From Proteus terrae subsp. cibarius (GTDB taxonomy: Bacteria > Pseudomonadota > Gammaproteobacteria > Enterobacterales > Enterobacteriaceae), in the NCBI RefSeq assembly GCF_011045835.1, contig NZ_CP047349.1, positions 3,880,858-3,944,857 on the forward strand: a stretch of DNA of 64,000 nucleotides, written 5' to 3'. Under the pieces are notes generated by a model. The model saw only the letters and a program-made list of their open reading frames with translations. It had not been told where the DNA came from and searched no databases. Numbering within the stretch: position 1 is the first letter of the stretch; each line of letters begins with the position of its first letter. Shown here piece by piece: positions 40,918 through 51,692 of this stretch. The position numbers and the translations under genes were made by a program.

Positions 40918-41574
40918 TTATTTCTCTGACTGCTTTTCGGCTTCTTTTTTCTCTTCTTCGAGAATTTCACGATACCAACGAGGGTGGTGCTTTTTAGCCC
41001 AACCACGAGTTACCCAGCCTTCAATCATGCTACGAATTGAACCTTTCACCCAGAATGCCGCATAAGCGTGAACAAATACGGTGATTATCAGTAAGATTGC
41101 TGATAATGAGTGAACTAATAAGGCAATTCGGATCACTGGGATCGAGAAATACTCTGCGAAATAAGGACGCCAAATAATAACACCACTGACTGTTAGTAAG
41201 ATCAGGCTGATACTTAATGTCCAGTAAATGCCCTTCTGACCTAAGTTGTAGTGGCCAATATCACCAGCTTCTTCATTTTGCAGTACTTTATGAATGTTTT
41301 TAGCCCAGACTAAGTCATCTTTATCAATAAAGTTGTGCTTCAGATATCTGAAGAACATAAAGAGAAAGAGGAACGCCATCACGCTACCCACGAATGGGTG
41401 TAACAAACGCGACAGTTCTGGTGTACCTAAAATATTCATGAACCAGTTCAGAGATGGGAAGAAGAAACCCAATCCGCTGATAGCAGTAAACAGAAATACA
41501 ATCACTACTAACCAATGGTTAATACGCTCAGAAGCGGTGTGGCGAAGAATTTTATCGCCTTTCTTCTTCATCAT
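40918..41574 (-). CDS. fdoI: Formate dehydrogenase-O cytochrome b556 subunit
   Basis: This 218-residue integral membrane protein has four TM helices and conserved heme-b His residues ([48 protein letters not shown]). It passes electrons from FdoH to quinone. Its start overlaps the end of fdoH by 4 bases, showing translational coupling. The C-terminus is charged and cytoplasmic. The length is like E. coli FdoI (211) with a slightly longer tail. Confidence 0.94.
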   Translation of the reverse strand: MMKKKGDKILRHTASERINHWLVVIVFLFTAISGLGFFFPSLNWFMNILGTPELSRLLHPFVGSVMAFLFLFMFFRYLKHNFIDKDDLVWAKNIHKVLQNEEAGDIGHYNLGQKGIYWTLSISLILLTVSGVIIWRPYFAEYFSIPVIRIALLVHSLSAILLIITVFVHAYAAFWVKGSIRSMIEGWVTRGWAKKHHPRWYREILEEEKKEAEKQSEK

Positions 41575-42509
41575 TTCTGCTCCTCCTTATTCACAGAGGT
41601 CTGTGTTTTAGAAGATGCTTCCATCTCTTTGAGCGCTTCTTCTTCATCTTCTTCAGTTGTACGGTTTGGACCGACACCTAAATAGTGGAAAATTGCACCC
41701 GCGAAGGTTGCGGCAAAACCAACGGCAGCCAATGGTTTCCAAATACCTTTCCAGAATTTAACGGTAGAGCTAATTTCTGGGTTTTCTGGTAAACCGTGGT
41801 ACAGATTTGGTTTGTCAGCATGATGGAGAACATACATCACGTGTGTACCACCCACACCTTGTGGATCGTAAAGACCAGCGTTGTCGTAACCACGAGTTTG
41901 CAGTTCAGAAACACGCTCATTAGCAAGATTGATCATGGCTTCTTTCGAACCAAAATGAATCGCGCCTGTTGGGCAAGTTTTCACACATGCAGGCTCTTGA
42001 CCGACTTCGACACGGTCAACACATAACGTACATTTGTAAGCACGGTTATCTTCTTCATTAATGCGAGGCACATCGAAAGGACAACCTGCAATACAATAAC
42101 CACAACCAATACAATGTTCTGATTGGAAATCAACAATACCATTAGCGTATTGAATGATTGCGCCTTCTGCTGGACAGGCTTTTAAACAGCCTGGATCAGC
42201 ACAGTGCATACAACCATCTTTACGAATTAGCCACTCCAGTTTGCCATTCTCTTCAACTTCAGAGAAACGCATCACTGTCCATGATTTCGCGGTTAGGTCA
42301 GTTGGGTTATCGTAAACACCGACGTTAGTGCCAATTTTATCGCGAATATCGTTCCATTCAGAACAAGCAACCTGACAGGCTTTACAGCCGATACAGGTTG
42401 TTACGTCGATAAGTTTTGCCACTTCTTCCTTGTAATCCCGCACCTTAGGCGCGGGAGTGAGGGAATTGGTAGCAGAGCGACGAATAATGTCTTGGGATTG
42501 CAGTGACAT
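41571..42509 (-). CDS. fdoH: Formate dehydrogenase-O iron-sulfur subunit
   Basis: This 312-residue protein holds four [4Fe-4S] clusters, seen as [45 protein letters not shown] and [21 protein letters not shown]. One C-terminal TM helix (~255-275, [24 protein letters not shown]) anchors it. It carries electrons from the selenoprotein FdoG to FdoI across the periplasmic face. It lies 11 bases after fdoG. The tail after the TM helix is Glu-rich and longer than in E. coli. Confidence 0.95.
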   Translation of the reverse strand: MSLQSQDIIRRSATNSLTPAPKVRDYKEEVAKLIDVTTCIGCKACQVACSEWNDIRDKIGTNVGVYDNPTDLTAKSWTVMRFSEVEENGKLEWLIRKDGCMHCADPGCLKACPAEGAIIQYANGIVDFQSEHCIGCGYCIAGCPFDVPRINEEDNRAYKCTLCVDRVEVGQEPACVKTCPTGAIHFGSKEAMINLANERVSELQTRGYDNAGLYDPQGVGGTHVMYVLHHADKPNLYHGLPENPEISSTVKFWKGIWKPLAAVGFAATFAGAIFHYLGVGPNRTTEEDEEEALKEMEASSKTQTSVNKEEQK

Positions 42510-42520
42510 AATTTATCTCC

Positions 42521-45500
42521 TTACACCTTTTCCACATTAACAAGGAACGCTTTAAACTCAGGCGTTTGTGTATTCGCATCACCAACGAATGGCGTTAATG
42601 TATTCGCAATAAAGCCTTTCACTGCAACACCTTCAAAGCCCCAGTGAATAGGAATACCAATGGTATCCACTTTGCGTCCATCAACATCAAGGGTTCTAAT
42701 ACGTTTAGTGACCACCGCTTTCGCTTTGATATAACCACGTTTTGAGCTGACTTTAACGGTATCGCCTTGAACAATGCCTTTTTCTGCGGCTAAACGCTCA
42801 CCAATTTCAATAAATTGTTGTGGCTGAATAATCGCATTTAAGCGCGCGTGTTTAGTCCAGAAGTGGAAATGTTCTGTCAGACGATAAGTTGTACCGACAT
42901 ATGGGAAATCTTCTGCTTTACCCATATCTTTCCAGTCATCTTTAAAGACACGCGCTGCTGGGTTTGAAACTACATTTGGATGCAGCGGGTTAGTACCCAA
43001 TGGTGTTTCAATTGGCTCATAGTGTTCAGGGAATGGGCCTTCTGCCATTTTATCGATAGCAAACAGACGTCCCATACCTTCCGGCTGCATAATAAATGGA
43101 CCAACATCAGAACCCGGTGCAGCGTTGCTATAGTCAGGTACATCAATACCTGTCCATTTGCTGCCATCCCATTCGATTAATTTACGTTTAGGATCCCATG
43201 GTTGACCTTGTGGGTCTGCCGATGCGCGGTTATAAATAATGCGACGGTTAAGAGGCCATGCCCATGCCCAACCTAATGTATTACCCAATCCTGATGGATC
43301 GGAGTTATCACGGTTAGCCATTTGGTTGCCTTTCTCTGTCCAGCTACCAGCGAAGATCCAACAGCCACTTGCTGTTGTACCATCATCACGTAACTGAGCG
43401 AACGAGCTAAGCAGTTGACCTTTTTTCAGAATGATATTGCCATCAGCGTCTTTTAAATCGACTAATGCTCTACCATTACTTTCTTGTGCCACTTCTGCCG
43501 ATGTTGGATTATCAGGATCAAAGTAATCCCAAGTCATATTCAACACCTGCTCTGGCATCGCGCCGCCTTCTTCTCTATAGAGTTGGCGTAAACGATGGAA
43601 AATACCTGATAAAATCTCAGCATCAGGGATAGCAATACCAGGGGCATCACCACCTTTCCAGTGCCACTGTAACCAGCGACCAGAGTTAACGATAGAACCG
43701 TCTTCTTCTGCGAAACAGGTTGTTGGCAGACGGAAGACTTCTGTCTGGATATCTGCTGTTTTAACGTCGTTCTCTTCACCGTGGTTCTGCCAGAAACATG
43801 AAGTTTCAGTGTTTAGCGGATCCATTGTGATAAGGAATTTCAGTTTTGATAATGAACGAACAACTTTGTTCTTATTCGGGAATGATGCAACTGGGTTAAA
43901 GCCTTGGCAGATATAGCCGTTGACTTCACCTCTATCCATCATGTCGAAGTATTGTAGAACATCGTAAGGTTTGTCCCACTTAGGTAACAGTGAGAAGCCC
44001 CAATCATTATCACGTTGAGCATTATCGCCATAGAATGTCTTCATCATACTGACGAAGAATTTAGGATAATTGCCCCAGTAGTTAACTTGTCCTGGTACTG
44101 TCGCTTTTGGCGTATTCGCAGCTAAGTAGGTTTCTAATGAAGTCTGCTTTTCAGAAGGCAACGTTAGATAGCCTGGTAAACTTTGAGATAATAGACCGAG
44201 GTCAGTTAAGCCTTGAATATTGGAGTGACCACGTAGTGCGTTAACACCGCCACCCGCCATACCCATATTACCTAACAGTAATTGGATCATCGCCATGGTA
44301 CGAATGTTTTGGGCACCAACGGTATGTTGAGTCCAGCCTAATGCATACAGGAAAGAAGCTGTTTTATCTTTCGCCGCAGTTTCAGCAATATATTCACAGA
44401 CTTTTAAGAAATCATCTTTTGGTGTACCACAAATCTGAGTAACCACATCAGGCGTATAACGGCTAACGTGTTGTTTTAACAGATTCCAGACACAACGAGG
44501 ATGTTGTAATGTGGTATCGCGTTTTGCGAAACCATTTTCATCCATCTCGTAGTTCCAAGTGGTTTTATCGTATTTACGTTTTTCTGCATCATATCCGCTG
44601 AATAAACCATCCTCAAAATGATAGTCTTCACGGACAATCAAGCTAGCATTGGTATAAGCCTCAACGTATTCTTTTTGATATTTCTTATTTTCGAGCAGAT
44701 ATAAGATAACGCCCGATAAGAACGTAATATCAGTACCAGAACGGATAGGCGTATAGAAATCCGCCACAGCCGCAGTACGGGTGAAGCGAGGATCAATAAC
44801 AATTAGCTTGGCGTTATTATGGATTTTAGCTTCCATCGCCCAGCGGAATCCCACAGGGTGTGCTTCTGCCGCATTACCGCCCATAACGACGATAAGGTTG
44901 GCATTTTTCATATCAACCCAGTGGTTGGTCATCGCACCGCGACCAAATGTTGGAGCAAGACTTGCTACCGTTGGTCCGTGTCAGACACGCGCTTGGTTAT
45001 CGACAGCTAGCATCCCAAGAGCTCTTGAGAATTTCTGAGTTAAAAACCCAGTTTCATTACTTGCTGCGGAGGCGCAAAGCATACCCGTTGTTAACCAACG
45101 GTTGACTTCTACACCTTCTTTATTGAATTTCTGGAAGTTGGCATCGCGGTCTTTTTTGATTAAGCGCGCAATACGATCAAACGTTTCTTCCCATGAGAGT
45201 TTTACCCATTTATCCGAGCCGGGTGCACGGTATTCAGGGTGTTTTAAACGACCTTCACTGTGGATGAAATCCACAAGACCAGCACCTTTAGGGCATAATG
45301 CACCACGGTTTACTGGATGGTCTGAGTCACCTTCAATATGGAATATCGTTTCTTTTGCGTTTTTCGCGCCATCGCCCAGACTATACATTAATAGTCCACA
45401 ACCGACAGAACAGTACGTACAGGTATTGCGGGTTTCGCGGGCTCTCAGTAATTTATACTGACGTGAACCTGCTAGCGCAACTGCTGGTGCAAAACCAAGC

Positions 45501-45568
45501 GCCGCCGCTGTAGTACCTGCCATACCGCCAGCACAGATCTTAAAGAACTGCCTTCTGCTGACCTGCAT
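42521..45568 (-). CDS. fdoG: Formate dehydrogenase-O catalytic selenoprotein (UGA = Sec196)
   Basis: This 1015-residue molybdopterin enzyme is read through an in-frame UGA at 44981-44983. Simple ORF calling splits it in two, but both parts are in frame and match FdoG across the join (NQARV-Sec-HGPTVASLAPTFGRGA). A Tat signal (SRRQFFKICAGG) sends it folded to the periplasm. The N-terminal [4Fe-4S] site is CTYCSVGCG. It oxidises formate to CO2. The start at 45568 (MQVSRRQF) has GGAGAG upstream and gives Sec at residue 196, as in E. coli; a start at 45589 would add 7 residues. It resembles FdoG more than FdnG. Confidence 0.95.
44942..44983 (-). promoter_or_regulatory. UGA selenocysteine codon with SECIS hairpin
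   Basis: On the minus strand the TGA is followed after 14 bases by AGCA-AGTCT-TGCT, flanked by GG/CC pairs with an unpaired T. This has the bulged-U, small G/U-containing loop form of bacterial SECIS elements bound by SelB. Its distance from the UGA is as in fdhF/fdnG. Confidence 0.88.
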
Positions 45569-45643
45569 GGGTCTCTCCTCATCATACATTGCTTTTACTG
45601 ACTCTGATTTTCTTCACGAAAATGGAGCTGATTGTTTTTTTAT

Positions 45644-45681
45644 TCCTATTATCCTTAATAGGATCAGGTTCATTGCCTGAT
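45644..45681. promoter_or_regulatory. Two adjacent dyads between fdoG and fdhD
   Basis: TCCTATTA...TAATAGGA (45644-45663) and ATCAGG...CCTGAT (45663-45681) are contiguous inverted repeats in the 177-base divergent gap. They may be operators or part of a leader hairpin; no known regulator consensus is recognised. Confidence 0.35.
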
Positions 45682-45745
45682 AGGTAGTGTAAAATCGTTT
45701 TACCCGTATTGTTATTATGTATTAATAAATTTAGGAATTCATCTT

Positions 45746-46576
45746 ATGGATGAAACAAAATCGACAAAATTGTTAACTAAACGTGTAATCGTTGGCGTAG
45801 ATCAAACAATTGTGCAACACAAAGGATCGCTTAGCAGACAAGAAGACGATTATATTGCACTCGAAGTTCCTGTTGCATTAGTGTACAACGGAATTTCTCA
45901 CGTTGTTATGATGGCTAGCCCTAAAAATTTAGAGTTGTTTGCTGTCGGATTTTCTTTATCCGAAGGCATTATAGAATCTTCTAATGAAATTCGCAGTATC
46001 GAAATTGTGGAAAGTTGTAACGGAGGCATTGAAGTTCAAGTTGAATTATCAAGCCGACGTTTTATGGGATTAAAAGAACGTCGCCGCAATATGACTGGCC
46101 GTACTGGCTGTGGTATTTGTGGAACTGAACAACTGGAAGAGATTTTCCGTCCTATTACGCCGTTACCTTTTACACAAACGTTTTCACTTTCAAACCTTGA
46201 TAAAGCGTTAGAGCAGATGACAACCGTTCAAGAAATTGGAGAGCTAACGGGGTGTACTCATGCCGCTGTTTGGTTGTCGCCAGAAGGTGAAATGCAAGGG
46301 GGATGTGAAGATGTTGGTCGTCATGTTGCACTTGATAAGCTTTTAGGTATGAAAGCACAAGAAAAATGGAATGAAGGTGCGGTATTAGTCTCTAGTCGAG
46401 CCAGTTATGAAATGGTGCAAAAAGCTGCTATGTGTGGCGCAGAAATTTTATTCGCTGTTTCTGCGGCAACCTCTTTAGCTGTTGAAGTGGCTAATAAATA
46501 CAATGTGACGCTGGTGGGTTTTTGTCGTCGCGGAAGAGCAACAGTGTTTACTCATCCACAACGACTGATTGACTAA
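45746..46576 (+). CDS. fdhD: Formate dehydrogenase sulfurtransferase FdhD
   Basis: This 276-residue protein moves sulfur from IscS to the molybdenum cofactor of formate dehydrogenases, which is essential for their activity. The catalytic pair is CGIC at residues 122-125, in [13 protein letters not shown]. The C-terminal part has [17 protein letters not shown] and [14 protein letters not shown]. It is divergent from fdoG, and its stop overlaps the convergent GNAT gene by 4 bases. It belongs functionally to the fdo/sel cluster. Confidence 0.95.
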   Translation: MDETKSTKLLTKRVIVGVDQTIVQHKGSLSRQEDDYIALEVPVALVYNGISHVVMMASPKNLELFAVGFSLSEGIIESSNEIRSIEIVESCNGGIEVQVELSSRRFMGLKERRRNMTGRTGCGICGTEQLEEIFRPITPLPFTQTFSLSNLDKALEQMTTVQEIGELTGCTHAAVWLSPEGEMQGGCEDVGRHVALDKLLGMKAQEKWNEGAVLVSSRASYEMVQKAAMCGAEILFAVSAATSLAVEVANKYNVTLVGFCRRGRATVFTHPQRLID

Positions 46577-47337
46577 TTAATATCGTGGAACATCCAAAGG
46601 TTGGGTTCAAGATAAGTGCCAAATTGGTGTTGAATATCAATACTCACCGGCGCAAGCCCCATAGGAATGGCATAATCACCATTTGTTGGAAATTGTAGCG
46701 ACGTCCATTGTTCCCACGTTTCTATCGGGGCTTCGATTTTCATAGACTGTGGGGCTATTTTGATAACCTTTGCACCTAATCGCCAGTGTGTCCGTATCCA
46801 AGGATCAAAAGGTTCATTATTATGATTCTGCCATTGGCAATATTCTTCAAAAGAGTGCAGTGGATAGCGGTGTTTTAATGTGGGGCGAACGGGAACCACA
46901 ACACCAAGATAACCTTGTTTTCTTGCGTATACTTTTAATGCATTAATTAAAAGCTGGGGAATACCTTGGCCACGATAGCGGTTATCAACGGTTACAGATA
47001 ATGCTGAAATAAGTTGGCATGGGAGCTGTTTTTCATCTGCTTGCATACCTAATTCAAATACACAATCCCAGCCATTATCAGGAAGTGCATCAAAACTGTT
47101 GTGTTCCCAAGGTAAAGCGACAGCGTTTATTACACCAACGACTTCTTCTTGATCGTTTTCTTTTAATACTGCGAGAAATTGATAATCAGAAAAAGGAGAT
47201 GCATATAAGCGATCCCAATAGCTTTCATTAACCGATGTTCCCATCATAAAAGCAGGCCAATGAGCTGCTATCATTTTTTCTGCTTTTTCGAGTAAATCAG
47301 TACGGGACTGAAAATGTGTAATTACGATATTCTTCAT
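46573..47337 (-). CDS. GNAT family acetyltransferase
   Basis: This 254-residue cytoplasmic protein has a GNAT core around residues 95-160: [35 protein letters not shown] contains the R/Q-x-x-G-x-G/A acetyl-CoA loop (RGQGIP). The N- and C-terminal extensions are not diagnostic, and the substrate is unknown. It lies 35 bases after the TupA-like gene on the same strand, so the two may be co-transcribed. Its end overlaps the end of fdhD by 4 bases (convergent). Confidence 0.75.
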   Translation of the reverse strand: MKNIVITHFQSRTDLLEKAEKMIAAHWPAFMMGTSVNESYWDRLYASPFSDYQFLAVLKENDQEEVVGVINAVALPWEHNSFDALPDNGWDCVFELGMQADEKQLPCQLISALSVTVDNRYRGQGIPQLLINALKVYARKQGYLGVVVPVRPTLKHRYPLHSFEEYCQWQNHNNEPFDPWIRTHWRLGAKVIKIAPQSMKIEAPIETWEQWTSLQFPTNGDYAIPMGLAPVSIDIQHQFGTYLEPNLWMFHDIN

Positions 47338-47372
47338 AGTTAATTAATTTATTAATAAACGTAGTCAGCCAA

Positions 47373-48236
47373 TTATGACCACAATGCACCTAATTTGTAA
47401 TCCCACTCTTTAGGTTTGATGGGGATACGTCCTGCATTTGGAGTAAAAGTCATTTCGCTAAAGATAAGCCTATTTTCAGACATTAAAAAATCAACTCGGC
47501 AATAATTAAAGTCACTTGCCATTTTAGCGGCTAATTGCAACATATTTTCAAATTGAGCTGGTTTTTCAACATGTTCTGGAGTGTTGGGATCTTCTAATGT
47601 GATAGGTTGTAACTGCCAATTTGTATCATACACATTAATATACTCATTCCCTTTGGTGTCAGAAATATCAATTTCAGCATAAAGAGGCTGACCATTAAAA
47701 CAGTGAAGACGACAAGTTGTTGGTATCATTGGCTTTTGTGTATCAAATAAATCAATATATTCTTCGCAGAGAATTTGAGCCTTGATATTTTTATAATGCC
47801 ATTCGCGCGTGACAGGATAGAGATTACGTTTTAAATGAAACTGAAGCTTTTTCTTTGCTTTTTCAAAATCAAAAGTGGTTTTATCAAGGCAGATGATTGT
47901 ACTACCACTGTCATGATTACATTTGAGTACAAAACGTGAAGGAAGTTGAGTAATATCGATTTCATCAGGATGAGAATAGGTGTTAATGATAGGAACAAGA
48001 TAGTGTGGGCCAATCTTTTCTATCACATAATCTCTGACTTTGATTTTATCAGCTAAGCGCGTATAAATTGGATTTCTATCGAATAGCATACGAGCATTAA
48101 TTTTTTCATTAAGTGATGTCGGTATTTTAAAGTTAGGCTGATAACCTAAGTTACGTATAAACTTGTTCTTTAAATACACACGATCAGGCAATGCGAGAGT
48201 TCGAAACTGTTTGAAATAATATTCTATGATTTTCAT
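47373..48236 (-). CDS. TupA-like ATP-grasp protein
   Basis: This 287-residue protein has the TupA-type ATP-grasp features: SLNEKINARMLFDRNPIYTRLADK, RFVLKCNHDSGSTIICLDK (nucleotide-binding Lys and Ser/Gly loop), ILCEEYIDLF, YAEIDI, YCRVDFLMSENRLIFSEMTFTPNAG (metal-binding Asp and Glu) and a terminal basic region. TupA in Bacillus joins glutamate and glucuronate in teichuronopeptide. Gram-negative members occur near polysaccharide genes and are suspected to attach amino acids to surface sugars. No signal or TM segment is seen. The target is unknown. Confidence 0.75.
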   Translation of the reverse strand: MKIIEYYFKQFRTLALPDRVYLKNKFIRNLGYQPNFKIPTSLNEKINARMLFDRNPIYTRLADKIKVRDYVIEKIGPHYLVPIINTYSHPDEIDITQLPSRFVLKCNHDSGSTIICLDKTTFDFEKAKKKLQFHLKRNLYPVTREWHYKNIKAQILCEEYIDLFDTQKPMIPTTCRLHCFNGQPLYAEIDISDTKGNEYINVYDTNWQLQPITLEDPNTPEHVEKPAQFENMLQLAAKMASDFNYCRVDFLMSENRLIFSEMTFTPNAGRIPIKPKEWDYKLGALWS

Positions 48237-48493
48237 AAGCTAATGATTATTTTAAATAGATAAGTGAAATAAAAACTAACTTTTCTTTGAATTAAACTTC
48301 TATATAAAGAAATAATTAAATTAAATAGAAATTAAGAGAATAATGTCAGTTATTGATATTCTTATATTTTTTTTATTTATATAAACTTAGAAAGTATTAA
48401 CGTAGGTTAATATTCAAAGTACTTATTTTAATAAAAGAAAAAATGATGACATTAAGAGAGAGTTAACAAAAAGGAATATTGATTAAGAGTATA

Positions 48494-49030
48494 TTAATTT
48501 GATGACCATTTAGTTATATGAATTGGTTTATCCCAATTATTAAAGCGTAATCCTTTGCCTGTTCTATTTCCGTGAGCATCTAATATCTCATAATACTCTT
48601 CGACGATTTGGCTACGGCCACGTTGCCATTCATTGGTTGTTGCAAAAGGATCAATCAAATAGATATCGCCGACAACGGTATATAGTTCACCTAAATAGCG
48701 AATTTTCTTCGTACTACTATTTGAATAGTGAGAAAACATAATTTGGTAGGTTTTGTAGTGTTCCGGTTGACCATAAGGACCATATTTCATTGCAATATAG
48801 CGAATGCCTTGAGGATCAGAATGGCTTGCACCACCCGGAACGGGCATATCTGGTGTGATATTAAAAAGAGTATATCGAGAACTTGCCGTTGGCTGTCTTA
48901 ATGCTTGCCGATAGCTTTGTGTATCTAATCCAGAAGCTGGCCATGTTCTATCCACTAAGCCATCTCCCGCTAAACAGGAAACAGATAATCCTAACAATGA
49001 AAGAATTATAAATAGGGACTTAGCAGACAT
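48494..49030 (-). CDS. Exported protein of unknown function
   Basis: I do not recognise this 178-residue protein. It has a clear signal peptide (KSLFIILSLLGLSVSCLAG); cleavage near residue 21 is likely, and the Cys at 19 is not in a good lipobox. The mature part is rich in Tyr, Ser and Pro (RYTLFNITPDMPVPGG, YIAMKYGPYGQPEHYKTYQIMFSHY) and has no internal Cys. It is transcribed alone; gaps of 257 and 190 bases flank it. It is probably periplasmic and single-domain. Confidence 0.7.
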   Translation of the reverse strand: MSAKSLFIILSLLGLSVSCLAGDGLVDRTWPASGLDTQSYRQALRQPTASSRYTLFNITPDMPVPGGASHSDPQGIRYIAMKYGPYGQPEHYKTYQIMFSHYSNSSTKKIRYLGELYTVVGDIYLIDPFATTNEWQRGRSQIVEEYYEILDAHGNRTGKGLRFNNWDKPIHITKWSSN

Positions 49031-49229
49031 AAATACTCCTTTATTGCCATTATGATGCCAAAAAATAAGGCACTTGTTCCGTGAAACAGAGGTGTAGAAC
49101 CCTGTTATTTCTTGCTGTTATCCTATTTCATTCCAAATGGTTATCAAAAATAGAGAATAAGTGATTATCTTTTAAGCAATAAATACGTTTTTATATTGAT
49201 AGAGATATCAGGCTTAATAGGTGAAACGT

Positions 49230-50198
49230 ATGAATACATCTAAAACATTACGCGTTGCTACAGTGCAGTTTCAGCATAAAGCAAACGACAAAGCTTATAA
49301 TTTAGCGAAAATCCATCAATTTATAGATAGTGCAGCCAGTCAGCAGGTGAATGTATTAGTGCTTCCTGAAATGTGTATTACTGGATATTGGCACGTTCCT
49401 CAATTGCCAGAACATGCGGTCTATGCATTAAGCGAGCGTGTTTCTGATAGTGAGTCTTTAGCGTTAATCAAACAAAAAGCGATAGCGTATCAAATGGCGA
49501 TAGGTGTCGGGCTTATTGAGCAAGCAGAAGATAATACACTCTATAATACATGGGTTGTTTGTATGCCTGATGGCTCTTTACATAAGCATCGGAAATTACA
49601 TGCTTTCGAACACCCGATCATCAAAAGTGGTGAGCAATACACCGTATTTGAAACCCCTTGGGGCGTTAAAATGGGAGTATTAATTTGCTGGGATAATAAT
49701 TTGGTTGAGAATGCACGGGCTAATGCATTATTAGGTGCTGATATTTTACTCGCACCTCATCAAACAGGTGGAACAAATTCACGTAGTCCACATAGTATGA
49801 AGCCGATCCCTATGACACTTTGGGAAAATCGACATCAAGATCCCAAATCATTACAAGAGGCATTTCAAGGAGAGTATGGAAGAGGCTGGTTAATGCGTTG
49901 GTTGCCAGCAAGAGCCCATGATAACGGCATGTTTGTGTTATTTAGTAATGGTGTAGGCCGTGATGAGGAAGAAATTCGCACTGGTAATACGATGATTATT
50001 GATCCTTATGGACGAGTAATAAAAGAGAGTAAAGCAATTGATGATGATATGGTGATTGCAGATCTTGATCTTACATTATTAGAAAATTCAACAGGAAGAC
50101 GTTGGCTAACAGGGCGAAGACCTGAACTTTATTCGATATTAACGACAAGATTAGGAAATGAACAAGATCCTATTTCAGTTCGATTTGGTAAAGAGTAA
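49230..50198 (+). CDS. Nitrilase-superfamily carbon-nitrogen hydrolase
   Basis: This 322-residue amidohydrolase has the Glu-Lys-Cys triad of the superfamily: E47 in VLVLPEMCITGY, K122 in HRKLHAFE and C153 in GVLICWDNN. The start at 49230 follows AGGTG; a GTG at 49221 would add three residues. Substrates in this family are amides, carbamoylated amines or nitriles; which one is not evident. It is followed by a terminator and then a LysR gene on the same strand that might regulate it. Confidence 0.85.
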   Translation: MNTSKTLRVATVQFQHKANDKAYNLAKIHQFIDSAASQQVNVLVLPEMCITGYWHVPQLPEHAVYALSERVSDSESLALIKQKAIAYQMAIGVGLIEQAEDNTLYNTWVVCMPDGSLHKHRKLHAFEHPIIKSGEQYTVFETPWGVKMGVLICWDNNLVENARANALLGADILLAPHQTGGTNSRSPHSMKPIPMTLWENRHQDPKSLQEAFQGEYGRGWLMRWLPARAHDNGMFVLFSNGVGRDEEEIRTGNTMIIDPYGRVIKESKAIDDDMVIADLDLTLLENSTGRRWLTGRRPELYSILTTRLGNEQDPISVRFGKE

Positions 50199-50205
50199 TT
50201 CAATA

Positions 50206-50240
50206 AAAAAACAGCTTTCATTTTGTGAGCTGTTTTTGTT
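50206..50240 (+). terminator. Terminator after the nitrilase-family gene
   Basis: AAAAACAGCT (50206-50215) and AGCTGTTTTT (50228-50237) pair perfectly and a T-rich tail follows. Confidence 0.88.
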
Positions 50241-50372
50241 TTGGTTAAAGAATAATCTCAATTTAATTTATTTGTTTTACTTATTAATGTATTGCTGTTG
50301 GTTATTAATTTTATTTATTTATTCTATGTTAGAATAATAAAAGGAAAAATAAGATAGGATCAATAATTAATC

Positions 50373-51260
50373 ATGGATACCCGTTTATTGAATGCATTTG
50401 TTGTTTTAGCTGAAACAGAACATTTTGGTGAAGCTTCATCAAGGCTTTTTATTAGCCAACCCGCACTCACTAAACAGATAAAAACATTAGAATCTCAGTT
50501 GGGTGTCACTCTTTTTCAGCGTGGGCGTCACGGCGCAAAATTAACCCCTGAAGGACAGTATTTACTGAGTCAATCTCAGTCAGTCTTAAGAGAAGCCCGT
50601 ATTCTAGAAAAACAAGCTCGCCAATTAAGTGCACCTCAAAAAGTAGAGCTGTATGCAGGATTTGGTCTGTCCTCATTAAATTTTATTACACCATTATTGG
50701 CAAAATTTAATCGTGTTCACCCTGATATTACTGTTCACATTGATGATATGCCTTCTAACACAATGGAAGACAAATTACTTTTGGGTGAGCTTGATCTGGC
50801 ATTTTCACGTTTACCGGTTACAGAGCCACTAAAAAGTATTTCATTAGTGCAAGAGCGATTAATGTTAGCAATCCCCACGCAAACTATTATGGTGCTAGAG
50901 GCTGATGATGATCCACTCCACTACTTTAATACGCTTGGGCTTATTCAGTTGTCTCCTGAAAAAGGAAAAAAATTGTATCAACAAATCCATGATTTTCTAA
51001 AACATCATCAAATCAAACCTCGTGTATTACAGCAATCACAAGATATTCAAACGCAGTTAGCATTAGTTGCCGCTGGATTAGGTATGGCATTGGTGCCTAA
51101 AAGTGCAGAACTTATTTGTGACAAACAAAAAGTCACTTTATTGCCACTATCTGGCTTGTATACACAATGGGAAATAGGTGTTATTTGGAATAATAATATT
51201 CAGAATAAAGATCGTGATATCTTTATAAAAATAATTTCTGAGGAAATAAATAAAATATAG
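50373..51260 (+). CDS. LysR family transcriptional regulator
   Basis: This 295-residue protein has an N-terminal winged HTH (residues 1-60: FVVLAETEHFGEASSRLFISQPALTKQIKTLESQLGVTLFQR) and a C-terminal periplasmic-binding-like effector domain (~90-290). It is of normal length. It lies 175 bases after the nitrilase-family gene and upstream of the heme cluster, in the same direction, so its targets are not obvious. The effector is unknown. Confidence 0.87.
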   Translation: MDTRLLNAFVVLAETEHFGEASSRLFISQPALTKQIKTLESQLGVTLFQRGRHGAKLTPEGQYLLSQSQSVLREARILEKQARQLSAPQKVELYAGFGLSSLNFITPLLAKFNRVHPDITVHIDDMPSNTMEDKLLLGELDLAFSRLPVTEPLKSISLVQERLMLAIPTQTIMVLEADDDPLHYFNTLGLIQLSPEKGKKLYQQIHDFLKHHQIKPRVLQQSQDIQTQLALVAAGLGMALVPKSAELICDKQKVTLLPLSGLYTQWEIGVIWNNNIQNKDRDIFIKIISEEINKI

Positions 51261-51692
51261 TGAATGAAAAAGATTTTTAATTTGAGTAATGATTATATTT
51301 CTAATATATTATTTATAATAAAGCTAAAATACCTAATAAATATTAATTAGTCTTAAAACAAATAAAGATAAATAATTGCGAGACTGTTCACAGAAATAAA
51401 CATGAAATATTTATTTGTTTTTTATGTGTTTAAATAAAAAATCAAAGTAAATCATTTAATTAATTTAATTCTCATAACATAAATAGGGTTAATTAAAATC
51501 TCTCTAATTAAAATGTGTTATTTACAATAAAAGAGATTTATTTAATATTACCTACGAACAACACAGCAAACTTTATATTCGTAAGTGAAGCTGGAACGAT
51601 AGATAAAATATCAATATTTCTGTAAGTGGCTACTTGTTATTTCTATTTATAATAAGTAGCCACACCCTTCAATGAATAATAAGGAAGTTATT
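51261..51692. other. AT-rich region before the heme-acquisition cluster
   Basis: These 432 bases hold no gene. The sequence is strongly AT-rich and should carry the promoter for the hemophore gene. I looked for a Fur box and found only poor partial matches (for example around 51296-51335), so iron control is expected from function but not shown here. Confidence 0.45.

Noticed and set aside
44981..45589. Truncated 202-residue molybdoenzyme fragment as a separate gene or pseudogene
   Set aside because: It is the 5' part of fdoG; the stop is a UGA Sec codon in frame with the 3' part and followed by a SECIS hairpin.
51261..51692. Fur box ahead of the hemophore gene
   Set aside because: Only weak AT-rich partial matches to the 19-bp consensus; in such AT-rich DNA this is not evidence.
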